From Chromatiaceae bacterium (GTDB taxonomy: Bacteria > Pseudomonadota > Gammaproteobacteria > Chromatiales > Chromatiaceae): a stretch of 38,503 nt of DNA. The DNA is taken from NCBI GenBank assembly GCA_003562815.1, contig PWTO01000198.1, forward strand, positions 1-38,503, given 5' to 3'. Below are positions 20,547 to 28,428 of this stretch, one piece after another. A program made the position numbers and the translations under genes. The notes below the pieces were generated by a model. That model was not told the DNA's origin, searched no databases, and saw only the letters and a list, made by a program, of their open reading frames with translations. How positions within the stretch are numbered: position 1 is the first letter of the stretch; every line of letters begins with the position of its first letter.

Positions 20547-21683
20547 GTGCCATCCACCAGCCGAATCCGTGGTGGCGAGTCGCGTCCCCAGTCGTTGTTG
20601 CTTGGCGCGGCCTTCATCGTGCTCGGTGAGTGCTGCTTTGCGTCGATGGGGGTCGGCATTCGCGTGGTCTCGGCCGAATTGCCGAACGCCATGATCGTGT
20701 TCGGGCGCAATCTGATTGGGTTGATGCTGCTCGCGCCCTGGCTGCTGCGCCACGGCATTGGCGATGTCAAAACCAGGGGGCCGGGCCTGCATCTGCTGCG
20801 CGCGGTAGCGGGTATCGCCGCGATGTACTGTTTCTTCCATGCGATCGCCGAGCTGCCCCTGGCCGAGGCCATGCTGCTCAAGCTCACCGCGCCGATCTTT
20901 ATCCCGTTGATCGCCATCGCTTGGCTGCATGAGCGAGTCACCGGTCTGCTCTGGGTCGCGCTCGGGATCGGCTTCGCCGGCGTGATCCTGATCCTAGAGC
21001 CCGATCCGAGCCGGGCTTGGGCTGGGATCTCGCCGGTGGCGTTGATCGGTCTGCTGGGGGGCGTGCTGGCGGCGGTGGCCAAGGTCACGGTACGCCGACT
21101 TTCGCGCAGCGAGTCCACCGGGCGCATCGTCTTCTACTTCGCGCTCATCGGTGGCTCGATCTCGGCGCTGCCGTTGTTCTGGAGCTGGCAGACGCCGACG
21201 CCGAGCGCGCTGCTCTGGCTGCTCGGCATCGGCATCGCCGCGACCCTGGGCCAGTTGGCGCTGACGCGCGGCCTGTCCTTGGCGCCGGCCTCGCGCATGG
21301 GTGCCTTCGGTTATTTTTCGGTGGTGTTTGGCGCCGGCTATGGCTGGCTGCTGTGGGACGAGCCGGTCACGCTGGCGGTCGCGCTGGGCAGCCTGTCGAT
21401 CGCCGTCGGTGGTCTTCTGGCAAGCCGCTCGTGGCAGCCGCGGGCGCTTGAGGCCATGCGCCCACGCGCCTCATCCACCGACAGCGCGACGACAAAGGCG
21501 GCGGCAAAGAACAGCGCACAGAATAGGATCGCGCCCTGGAGTCCGATCCAGGCCTGCAGCAGCCCAACTCCGACGAGGCCGATCGCCCCGGCCAGCTTGA
21601 GCGACAGCCCCCAGAAGCCGAAGAACTCAGCGGCCCGTTGCGGCGGCGACAGGAGCCCGACGAGCGTGCGCCCGGCCGACTGA
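20547..21683 (+). CDS. EamA/DMT-family transporter with a read-through tail
   Basis: Inner-membrane protein with about ten hydrophobic helices and the duplicated EamA domain of drug/metabolite exporters, such as the RhaT or YdcZ-like S-adenosylmethionine and amino-acid exporters. Helices include SLLLGAAFIVLGECCFASMG, LPLAEAMLLKLTAPIFIPL (a typical EamA segment) and GYGWLLWDEPVTLAVALGS near the end. The start is GTG 20547 with only a weak ribosome-binding site. The membrane domain ends near residue 297 (about 21440). The frame then continues about 80 residues as a hydrophilic Ser/Pro/Ala/Arg-rich tail, lying antisense to the convergent UMF1 transporter, before TGA at 21681-21683. The tail has no family similarity that I can see. 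Substrate unknown. Confidence 0.85.
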   Translation: MPSTSRIRGGESRPQSLLLGAAFIVLGECCFASMGVGIRVVSAELPNAMIVFGRNLIGLMLLAPWLLRHGIGDVKTRGPGLHLLRAVAGIAAMYCFFHAIAELPLAEAMLLKLTAPIFIPLIAIAWLHERVTGLLWVALGIGFAGVILILEPDPSRAWAGISPVALIGLLGGVLAAVAKVTVRRLSRSESTGRIVFYFALIGGSISALPLFWSWQTPTPSALLWLLGIGIAATLGQLALTRGLSLAPASRMGAFGYFSVVFGAGYGWLLWDEPVTLAVALGSLSIAVGGLLASRSWQPRALEAMRPRASSTDSATTKAAAKNSAQNRIAPWSPIQACSSPTPTRPIAPASLSDSPQKPKNSAARCGGDRSPTSVRPAD

Positions 21684-22762
21684 CAGGAGCCGAGCGCCAG
21701 GCCGGCGACGCCTCCGGCGAGCAGGAACAGATGCTGCGCCTGCCAATCGCTGCCACTGAGACGGTTGACCGCCTCGGTGAGCGGCGGGGTGGCCCAGATC
21801 AACAGGATGGCGACGATCCAGATCAGCAGCGTCGCGAGGTAGGTGCGTTTCGCCCCCCAGCGATCCTGGAGCAGACCGAAGGCAATCGCCCCGAGCGCAG
21901 CGCTGATCTGGGTGGTGATGAACATCAGCGTGCGTACCGACTCATCCCAGCCGATGACCTGGGCGCCGTAGATGAAGGCGTAGGCGATGATGACGTAGAG
22001 CCCTGCCATCGCCAGCAGCAGGGAGACGAGGAAGCGGGCGAGGTCGCGCAGCTCGCCGAGGCTGCGCAGCGTTCGCAGGAGCCGACGCCGGCCGATGGCC
22101 GCGTAACTGGTGCCGAACGGCAGGGGCTGCGGCCGTCCGCGCTCACGCAGCCAGAGGAAGGTCGGAATCGCGCAGACCAGGAAGAAGGCGGCGGCGAAGG
22201 GGCCGACCCAGCGCATGCGCTCGACGTTCTCGGCGCTGACCTCGCCGAGCACGACGAGCGCAAAGGCGGTCGCGCAGAGCCCACCGATGTAGCCGAGCGA
22301 CCAGCCCAGCCCCGAGACCCGCCCCATCTCCCCAGGCCCGGCGATATCGGGCAGGAAGCCAGCGACGAAGGACTCGCCCATCGAGTAGGCGTAGTTGGAC
22401 AGCGCGATGAGCAGCAGACCAAGGACGACAAAGCCCGGCTCGACCCAGTACAGCGCTGCGGTCGCCACGACGGTGGTGATGTAGCTGACGAACAGGAAAC
22501 GCTTCTTGGCCGCAGCGTAGTCCATGATCGCCCCGCACAGGGGTGCGGTCACGACCACGGCCAGGTAGCTGAACGCCAGCGCGGCGCTCCACAGCAGGTT
22601 GCCGAGCCGGTAGTCGTCGCCGCTGTCGCCGACGATGACGCGGGTGAAGAGATCGCCATAGATGACGGTGATGATCAACAGGGTGTAGGCCTGGTTAGCG
22701 AAGTCGAACATCGCCCAGCCGAAGACCTCTCGCCCTGACGCTCTACTTGTTGCCCAGATCAC
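21338..22762 (-). CDS. MFS transporter of the UMF1 (Atg22-like) family
   Basis: 474 residues with about twelve membrane helices. The N-terminus EVFGWAMFDFANQAYTLLI is the signature of the UMF1 family, which includes fungal vacuolar Atg22 and many bacterial MFS permeases; further family segments are GESFVAGFLPDIAGPGEMGR and GLGWSLGYIGG. The start is GTG 22762, preceded by GGAGGG at good spacing. The conserved part ends at VDEARGRM (about 21458). About 40 more residues then run into the 3' region of the convergent EamA gene before the stop at 21338. Amino-acid efflux is the usual guess for this family, but nothing here fixes the substrate. It is divergent from the RoxA-like gene. Confidence 0.88.
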   Translation of the reverse strand: MIWATSRASGREVFGWAMFDFANQAYTLLIITVIYGDLFTRVIVGDSGDDYRLGNLLWSAALAFSYLAVVVTAPLCGAIMDYAAAKKRFLFVSYITTVVATAALYWVEPGFVVLGLLLIALSNYAYSMGESFVAGFLPDIAGPGEMGRVSGLGWSLGYIGGLCATAFALVVLGEVSAENVERMRWVGPFAAAFFLVCAIPTFLWLRERGRPQPLPFGTSYAAIGRRRLLRTLRSLGELRDLARFLVSLLLAMAGLYVIIAYAFIYGAQVIGWDESVRTLMFITTQISAALGAIAFGLLQDRWGAKRTYLATLLIWIVAILLIWATPPLTEAVNRLSGSDWQAQHLFLLAGGVAGLALGSCQSAGRTLVGLLSPPQRAAEFFGFWGLSLKLAGAIGLVGVGLLQAWIGLQGAILFCALFFAAAFVVALSVDEARGRMASSARGCHERLARRPPTAIDRLPSATASVTGSSHSSQP

Positions 22763-22827
22763 AGTTGCCCTCCGTTCTCGGTTGAATGATTTCGCATCCG
22801 CTCACCGCACACAGGAACGTCTTTGCC

Positions 22828-24030
22828 ATGACCGATGACATCCGCTTCCCCGAACTCAGATTCCCCGACGGGCTGAACGCCGCGTCCTTCCTGCAGCGCT
22901 ACTGGCAGCGCGCGCCTCTGCTGATGCGTCAGGCCTTGCCCGGCCTTGCCAACCCGTTGCCCGGCGACGAACTGGCCGGCCTCGCGTGCGAGCCCGATGT
23001 CGAGTCACGGATCGTGCTGGAGGGCACGGAACAGGGGTCGTGGCAGGTGCAGCACGGGCCGTTCGATGCCGAGCGCTTTGCCGCGTTGCCGCCGAGTCAC
23101 TGGACGCTGATGGTGCGGGATGTCGATAAGCATATCCCCGAGATCGGCGCCTTGCTCGAGCGCTTTGGGTTTCTGCCGCGCTGGCGGATCGACGACCTCA
23201 TGGTCAGCTATGCCGAGGATCAGGGCTCGGTCGGCCCGCATGTCGTTGATGACGATGTGTTTCTGATCCAGGCCGAGGGGCGTCAGCGCTGGCGCATCGC
23301 GACCGATCCGCAACCGCCGCTGGCGCCGATTCCAGGGCTTGAGAGTCGGGTACTGCAGCCGTTCCAGGCAGATCGGGCGTGGCTGCTGGAGCCAGGCGAC
23401 ATCCTCTATCTACCGCCTGGCGTTCCTCATTGGGGGATTGCCGAGGGGGCTTGTCAAACCTGGTCGGTGGAGTTGCGTGCGCCGGCCTGGCGCGAGCTGG
23501 CCGATGAGTGGCTCGCGCAGGTGGCCGATCGGTTCACACCCGCCGGGCGTTGGCGCGATCGCCAGCCCGTCGTGGCGCCGCAGACCCCGGCCGAACTCGA
23601 TGCCGAGACGGTCCACGCGCTGCGGGCGAGCATCGAAGCCGGTCTTGCTGCGGCCAGCAGCGACGATTTCCAGGCTTGGCTTGGTGCTTGGCTGACCGAA
23701 CCGAAGCTCAATCTGGACTTGGAGCCGTCCGATCCGCCTTGGTCCGTTGACGATGTCGTCGCGATGTTGGAGACCCACGGGCGGGTTGAACGCGACGGGC
23801 GCTCGCAGCTGTTATTCGCCGGCCCAAGCGCCGACGGCACGGCGGTGTCGCTATTCGCCAATGGGCAAGCGCACCGCCTGCCGAGCGATCTCTTGCCGTT
23901 GGTCTCGCTGTTGGCCAACAGTCGGGTCGTGGAACGCGAGCGCATCGGGCACTGGCTAGGGCGCGAGGAGGTCAGGGGGCTCTTGGGCGCATTGTTCAAT
24001 GCTGGCCACTTTCTGCAGCCGCAGCCCTGA
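22828..24030 (+). CDS. roxA: RoxA-like (YcfD) ribosomal oxygenase, JmjC/cupin family, with altered iron motif
   Basis: 400 residues (E. coli YcfD/RoxA, 373). RoxA hydroxylates an arginine of ribosomal protein L16 using Fe(II) and 2-oxoglutarate. The order of features matches: FLQRYWQRAPLLMRQALPG near the N-terminus, the WTLMVRDVDKHIPE region, the first iron motif near residue 138, PPGVPHWG with H201, and a winged-helix-like C-terminus. In E. coli the first motif is GPHLDQYDVF with ligands H125 and D127. Here it is GPHVVDDDVF, so the aspartate position is Val140 and acidic residues come one to three places later. The distance H138-H201 (63) agrees with E. coli (62), so this is not a misalignment. 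I start at ATG 22828 (AGGA at 22812); an earlier ATG at 22786 has no ribosome-binding site. Confidence 0.85.
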   Translation: MTDDIRFPELRFPDGLNAASFLQRYWQRAPLLMRQALPGLANPLPGDELAGLACEPDVESRIVLEGTEQGSWQVQHGPFDAERFAALPPSHWTLMVRDVDKHIPEIGALLERFGFLPRWRIDDLMVSYAEDQGSVGPHVVDDDVFLIQAEGRQRWRIATDPQPPLAPIPGLESRVLQPFQADRAWLLEPGDILYLPPGVPHWGIAEGACQTWSVELRAPAWRELADEWLAQVADRFTPAGRWRDRQPVVAPQTPAELDAETVHALRASIEAGLAAASSDDFQAWLGAWLTEPKLNLDLEPSDPPWSVDDVVAMLETHGRVERDGRSQLLFAGPSADGTAVSLFANGQAHRLPSDLLPLVSLLANSRVVERERIGHWLGREEVRGLLGALFNAGHFLQPQP

Positions 24031-24049
24031 GCGAAATCGCGACCGGCCT

Positions 24050-24628
24050 TTAACGATCGACCTTGGTGATGACGACGCGCCGCTGCTCGACCGAGAACGG
24101 ACTGTATTGCCGGAGTAACTCGCGCTCGCCGCGGCTTTCGGGCGGAGCGAGCAGTGCTTCTGGATAACCTTGGGCGATGAAGTAGTCACGCACCGCCCGC
24201 GCTCGCCGCATGCCCAGTTCCATGTTGTAGGCATCGGAACCCCGCGCGTCGGTATGGCCGACGATGGTCACGTATTCGCGCGCGGGAGAGCGCTGCAACC
24301 GATCGATATAGCGGTCGAGCGTGGCGATCGCCCAGCGATTGACCACCGTATCTGGAACGATGTACTCATCGAACTCGAAGAGCAATTTGACTGTGATCTC
24401 TTCTGGCACCCGGGCATCGCCGCAGGCTGGTAGGCGCTGCCTGTTGGGGTCTTCCCAGCAGTCGCCAAAGCTGGGTTCTGGTCCCCAAAAGCTTGTCGAA
24501 GGTGAAGCTGCGCGCGGCGCCTCGGCGCCGGCCGTGCCGTCGTAGAATCCCGCGCCTGTCGTCGCTGGGAAGAGCAGCGTTGCGCAGGCGACACAGGCGG
24601 CGATGACGACGGTTGGAAAGGGCTTCAC
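24050..24628 (-). CDS. OmpA-domain envelope protein, copy 1
   Basis: About 192 residues with an N-terminal signal peptide (MKPFPTVVIAACVACATLLF) and a C-terminal OmpA-type peptidoglycan-binding domain. The domain is shown by ITVKLLFEFDEY, VTIVGHTDARGSDAYNMELG and MRRARAVRDYFIAQGYPE, with the Asp and Arg that hold diaminopimelate. A short linker with two cysteines (FGDCWED and LPACGD) precedes it. No beta-barrel and no lipobox are present, so it is probably a periplasmic, wall-binding protein. The start is uncertain: GTG 24628 gives a regular signal peptide, while an upstream TTG at 24643 lengthens it by five residues; neither has a clear ribosome-binding site. It lies downstream of a close paralogue and converges on roxA with a 19-bp gap. 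Confidence 0.88.
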   Translation of the reverse strand: MKPFPTVVIAACVACATLLFPATTGAGFYDGTAGAEAPRAASPSTSFWGPEPSFGDCWEDPNRQRLPACGDARVPEEITVKLLFEFDEYIVPDTVVNRWAIATLDRYIDRLQRSPAREYVTIVGHTDARGSDAYNMELGMRRARAVRDYFIAQGYPEALLAPPESRGERELLRQYSPFSVEQRRVVITKVDR

Positions 24629-24663
24629 GGCGATTGAGGCCAAGGCGGGCTGGAACGGGGGAA

Positions 24664-24688
24664 GCCGGCTAGAGCGAGGCTAGCCGGC
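24664..24688 (-). terminator. Strong hairpin between the two OmpA-domain genes
   Basis: Perfect 9-bp inverted repeat: GCCGGCTAG (24664-24672) and CTAGCCGGC (24680-24688) with a 7-nt loop. On the minus strand it begins 10 nt after the stop of the upstream OmpA gene and is followed by TTCCCCCG rather than a T-run. It may be an imperfect terminator or an RNA-stabilising hairpin that lowers expression of the second gene relative to the first. Confidence 0.5.
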
Positions 24689-24697
24689 AAAAGCGCG

Positions 24698-25291
24698 TTA
24701 CTGACCGACAACCTCGCTGCGCAACACTACGCGGCGCTGCTCGAGTGCAAACGGGTCGTACTGCGGCAGGAGATTACGTTTGCCGACGCTTTCGGCTGGG
24801 GCGAGCAGGCGCGACGGGTAGCCCTGGGCGATGAAGTAGTCACGCACCGCATTGGCGCGGCGCTGGCCCAACGCCATGTTGTAGGCGTCCGAACCCTTGG
24901 CGTCGGTATGACCGATGATGGTGATGTATTCATCGAACGGGGACGCCTTGATCTTGGCGATATAATCGTCGATCTCGGCCAAGACGTTACGGTTGACCAC
25001 GGTCTCCGGTACCTGGTAGCGATCGAACTGGAACAGCAGTTGTACGCTGATCTCGGGCGGAACCGCCATTTCACGCTCACAGGGCGGCAGGTTGCTCGGG
25101 CCGCCGGCACTCTGCCAGCATTCGCCATAGCTGGTCGCCCACAGCTGACCATTTGGGGTGTTCTGATCGCCGGCGGCATACCAGTAGTTTTCGTCGTAGT
25201 CTTGAGCGGTTGCGGCGCTGCCAAGGACCAGGGCGGCGGCAGCGGTACAGGCAACTGCGGCGTTGCGGAAGGAAGTCGTGGTGATGAACAT
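24698..25291 (-). CDS. OmpA-domain envelope protein, copy 2
   Basis: 197 residues. A signal peptide with an AATAQ-type cleavage site near residue 29 is followed by a short acidic, aromatic region (DYDENYWYAAGD). A two-cysteine linker (YGECWQ and LPPCERE) comes next, then an OmpA peptidoglycan-binding domain with ISVQLLFQFDRY, ITIIGHTDAKGSDAYNMALG and QRRANAVRDYFIAQGYPS. The ATG at 25291 has AGGAG upstream. The downstream gene is a clear tandem duplicate, sharing both cysteines, the domain and the terminal EQRRVV(L/I) motif; the sequences between these points have diverged. This copy, with its own leader and ribosome-binding site, is likely the better expressed. Probably periplasmic; partner proteins unknown. 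Confidence 0.9.
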   Translation of the reverse strand: MFITTTSFRNAAVACTAAAALVLGSAATAQDYDENYWYAAGDQNTPNGQLWATSYGECWQSAGGPSNLPPCEREMAVPPEISVQLLFQFDRYQVPETVVNRNVLAEIDDYIAKIKASPFDEYITIIGHTDAKGSDAYNMALGQRRANAVRDYFIAQGYPSRLLAPAESVGKRNLLPQYDPFALEQRRVVLRSEVVGQ

Positions 25292-25612
25292 TCAGTGGCT
25301 CCTGTCGAAAGTTAGAGGTGCGGACGACGCAAGGACGGCCTCGGGAAAATTCAGCAGCTGGCGATGATCTGGCATCGACGAATCAACTGCTGCCGTGGAA
25401 CAATGATAGCGTGTTGTCGGTAAAATGAAACAGGAAAAGCGAAAAAACCGCAGTCATGCGCAGACTATACCATAGTAGTGCCGCTTGAACACTCGGTTAG
25501 CGTTGCGTTGTGAATCCGCAACAGCTGTATCAAAGGCCGCGAAGTTAAAGAGGATCGGCCGCCCGGGCAAGGCGTTTGGAGCTATGCTGGAAACGATGAT
25601 CGAAGCGTTGTG
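25292..25612. other. Intergenic region between divergent ompA-like and SMUG1 genes
   Basis: 321 bp, clearly more AT-rich than its neighbours in the middle (about 25400-25470), which fits a promoter region for the OmpA-domain pair. I found no convincing -35/-10 pair. A small inverted repeat, GTTGCG (25503-25508) and CGCAAC (25518-25523), is present. No RNA gene or open frame is supported. Confidence 0.5.
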
Positions 25613-26347
25613 ATGAGGCTGCAAGCGGTCGCGCAAGCGCTGAGTGCCGAGACCGCCGCGCTGGCCTTCGGTGGGCCGGTGGCGTTGGTCTATCACCCGC
25701 TCTCCTATGCGTGGGAGGCGCACGCGGCCTACCTGGAGCGCTACGGTCAAGCGCGCCGCTCGGTGCTCCTGCTCGGAATGAACCCAGGGCAGTTCGGTAT
25801 GGCGCAGACCGGCGTTCCCTTTGGCGATGTTGACATGGTGCGCGATTGGCTCGGCATCCAGGCCCGGATTGAGGCGCCGCCGAACGTGCATCCGAAGCGA
25901 CCGGTGCTCGGGTTCCAATGTCCGCGCCGCGAGGTCAGTGGCCAGCGGCTGTGGGGTTGGGCGCGCGCGCGCTTCGGGACGCCGGAGCGCTTCTTTGCTC
26001 AGTTTTTTGTCGCCAATTACTGTCCGCTGGCGTTCATGACCGACACCGGGCGTAACCTGACGCCGAATGCGCTGCCAGCTGCCGAGCGCGCGCCGCTCTT
26101 CGCGGCCTGTGATCAGGCACTGCGGGCGACCGTCGATGTGCTCGCGCCGGACTATCTGGTGGGCATCGGGCGTTTCGCCGAAGAACGGGCGTTGGCCGCG
26201 CTCAGCGGGCGCAAGCTGTGCATCGGGCGCATCCTGCATCCAAGTCCAGCCAGTCCAGCGGCGAATCGGGACTGGGTCGGCCAAGCCGAGCAGGGTTTGC
26301 GCCAGCTCGGGATTTCACTGCCAGACGCCGGCGCAGCCGCCGATTGA
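25613..26347 (+). CDS. SMUG1-type uracil-DNA glycosylase
   Basis: 244 residues with both active-site motifs of the SMUG1 (family 3) branch of the uracil-DNA glycosylase superfamily: LLLGMNPGQFGMAQTGVPFG, with Asn57 as the activating residue, and LHPSPASPAANRDW near the C-terminus, which forms the helix-and-loop that enters the DNA. The enzyme removes uracil and oxidised pyrimidines from single- and double-stranded DNA to start base-excision repair. Human SMUG1 has almost the same first motif. The ATG at 25613 follows an in-frame GTG at 25610; the ribosome-binding site is weak. SMUG1 is patchy in bacteria, so acquisition by transfer is possible, though codon use does not stand out by eye. It precedes the V-ATPase operon with a 113-bp gap. 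Confidence 0.93.
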   Translation: MRLQAVAQALSAETAALAFGGPVALVYHPLSYAWEAHAAYLERYGQARRSVLLLGMNPGQFGMAQTGVPFGDVDMVRDWLGIQARIEAPPNVHPKRPVLGFQCPRREVSGQRLWGWARARFGTPERFFAQFFVANYCPLAFMTDTGRNLTPNALPAAERAPLFAACDQALRATVDVLAPDYLVGIGRFAEERALAALSGRKLCIGRILHPSPASPAANRDWVGQAEQGLRQLGISLPDAGAAAD

Positions 26348-26460
26348 GGCGCTGGATTGATCAACGGGCTTGCCGTCCGGCTCGGGTCGGATTAACGTAG
26401 GCCTTGCCCGCAACTCGGGCGCCTTGTCCTCCCCAAACGACTGAGCCAAGAGGGACGTCG

Positions 26461-27804
26461 ATGGCCCACACCCTGACTCGCTATACCGACATCCTCGAGA
26501 TCGTTGGCGATCTGCTCAAGGTGCGCGTGGGGCAGGCCGGCGACGAGGCGCCGACCATCGCCTACGACGATCTGGCGCTGGTCGAGGGAGTTGACGGCTT
26601 CCGCTCGCTGGCGCGGGTGATCAGGATCGACCGGGATCTGGTCTCCCTGCAGGTGTTCTCGGGCACCAAGGGCGTCTCCACCGCCTCGACGGTGCAGTTC
26701 CTCGGCCACTCGATGCGCGCGGCCTATTCGGCGAATATCCTCGGCCGGGTGTTTCGCGGCGATGGCGGCCTGCTCGATGCTGGCCCAGAGCTGGATGACG
26801 AGCCCAAGATTGCCACCGGTGGCCCGTCGGTGAATCCAGCCCGGCGGCTGCTGGCCTCGAAGATGATCCGCACCGATGTGCCCATGATCGATGTCTTCAA
26901 TGCACTGGTCGAGAGCCAAAAAATCCCGATCTTCTCGGTCGCCGGCGAGCCCTACAATCAGCTCCTAGCGCGCATCGGCATCCAGGCCGATGCCGATATC
27001 ATCGTCTTTGGCGGTCTCGGGCTGATCTTCGACGATTACTACTTCTTCCGCCGCCAATTCGAGGATGCGGGCATCTTCGCCCGCACCGTGATGTTCGTGA
27101 ACCTCTCCGCCGATCCGGTGGTCGAGCGCCTGCTGGTACCGGACATGGCCCTGGCGGTGGCCGAGAAGTTCGCGCTCGAGGAAGGCAAGCGCGTGCTGGT
27201 GTTGCTCACCGACATGACCGCCTACGCCGACGCGATGAAGGAGGTCGGCATCGCCATGGAAGCGGTGCCCTCGAACCGCGGCTACATGGGCGATCTCTAC
27301 TCGCAGTTAGCGCGCCGCTACGAGAAGGCCGCCGACTATCGCGAGGGCGGCTCGCTGACCATCCTCACCGTCACCACCATGCCGGGCGGCGATGTGACCC
27401 ATCCGGTGCCGGATAACACGGGCTACATCACCGAGGGGCAATTCTATCTGCACGATGGCGTCATCGACCCGTTCGGCAGCCTGTCGCGACTCAAGCAGCA
27501 TGTGATCGACAAGGTCACGCGAGAGGATCATGGCCAGGTAATGAATACCATGATCCGCTTCTATTCCGGCGCCAAGGATGCGCAGCAAAAGCAGGCGATG
27601 GCGTTCGAGCTGAGCGACATCGACCAGAAACTGCTGCGCTTCGGCGCGCTGTTTAAGGCGCGCTTCATGGACATCGATATCAGCCTGCCGCTGGAGCAAG
27701 CGTTGGACCTGTGCTGGCAGACCATGGCCGAGTGCTTCGAGCCCGAGGAGTTGCTGATGAAGCAGTCGTTGATCGATAAATACTTCCCGCGCGAGACCGT
27801 CTGA
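26461..27804 (+). CDS. V-type ATP synthase/ATPase subunit B
   Basis: 447 residues, the non-catalytic nucleotide-site subunit of the V1 head that alternates with A. Typical B features are IVGDLLKVRVG at the N-terminus, VFSGTKGVSTASTVQFLGH, MIDVFNALVESQKIPIFSV and VLLTDMTAYADAMKEVG, with no Walker A loop, as expected. The ATG at 26461 follows AGAGGG; the frame extends upstream to 26404 without support. In this operon B comes first and A last, the reverse of the usual A-B order. Downstream D begins 16 bp after the stop. Confidence 0.96.
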   Translation: MAHTLTRYTDILEIVGDLLKVRVGQAGDEAPTIAYDDLALVEGVDGFRSLARVIRIDRDLVSLQVFSGTKGVSTASTVQFLGHSMRAAYSANILGRVFRGDGGLLDAGPELDDEPKIATGGPSVNPARRLLASKMIRTDVPMIDVFNALVESQKIPIFSVAGEPYNQLLARIGIQADADIIVFGGLGLIFDDYYFFRRQFEDAGIFARTVMFVNLSADPVVERLLVPDMALAVAEKFALEEGKRVLVLLTDMTAYADAMKEVGIAMEAVPSNRGYMGDLYSQLARRYEKAADYREGGSLTILTVTTMPGGDVTHPVPDNTGYITEGQFYLHDGVIDPFGSLSRLKQHVIDKVTREDHGQVMNTMIRFYSGAKDAQQKQAMAFELSDIDQKLLRFGALFKARFMDIDISLPLEQALDLCWQTMAECFEPEELLMKQSLIDKYFPRETV

Positions 27805-27820
27805 GCCGCACGACTCAGCC

Positions 27821-28426
27821 ATGGCCAAGGTCGCGCTCAGCAAATCCTCGCTCTCGCAGCAGTCGCAGAAGCTCAAGAGCTATCGGCAGTTTCTGCCCTC
27901 GCTCGATATGAAGCGCAAGCAGCTGATGGGCGAGCGCGCGCGCGCGCTGGCCGAGCGGCGCGCGCTCGAGGCCGAACTCAAGGCGCTGCGCCAACGCGTC
28001 GCCGAGACCCTGCCCATGCTCGCCAACCAGGAACTGGACCTCAGTCAACTGGTACGCATCGAGCATGTCGAACTCGGCCGCGAGAACCGCATGGGCACCT
28101 GGTTACCGACCTTGGCCAGGTTCGAGACCAGCGTGCGCCCCTACGGCTACCTGTCGAAGCCGCATTGGATCGAGCCCCTGGTCGCCGCCCTGCGCGAGGC
28201 GGCGCGCCTGCGCATCGCGCTGATGCTGGGCGAGCGTCGGGTGGCGCTCCTGGACCAGGCGGTGCGCACCGTCACCCAACGCGTCAACCTGTTCGATAAG
28301 GTGTTGATCCCGCGTACCCGCGACAACATCAAGCGCATCCGCATCGCGCTCTCCGATGCCGAGCGCGCGGCGGTGGTGCGCTCGAAGATCGCGAAGAAGA
28401 AACGCGCCGCAGAGGGGCTGATCTAA
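27821..28426 (+). CDS. V-type ATP synthase/ATPase subunit D
   Basis: 201 residues, largely alpha-helical and charged, fitting subunit D, the central rotor shaft that couples A3B3 to the membrane ring. The N-terminus VALSKSSLSQQSQKLKSYRQ and the C-terminal KVLIPRTRDNIKRIRIALSD followed by ERAAVVRSKIAKKK are family features; the two terminal helices should form the coiled-coil shaft. Start ATG 27821. Subunit I begins 2 nt after the stop, so translation is likely coupled. Confidence 0.95.
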   Translation: MAKVALSKSSLSQQSQKLKSYRQFLPSLDMKRKQLMGERARALAERRALEAELKALRQRVAETLPMLANQELDLSQLVRIEHVELGRENRMGTWLPTLARFETSVRPYGYLSKPHWIEPLVAALREAARLRIALMLGERRVALLDQAVRTVTQRVNLFDKVLIPRTRDNIKRIRIALSDAERAAVVRSKIAKKKRAAEGLI

Positions 28427-28428
28427 AG

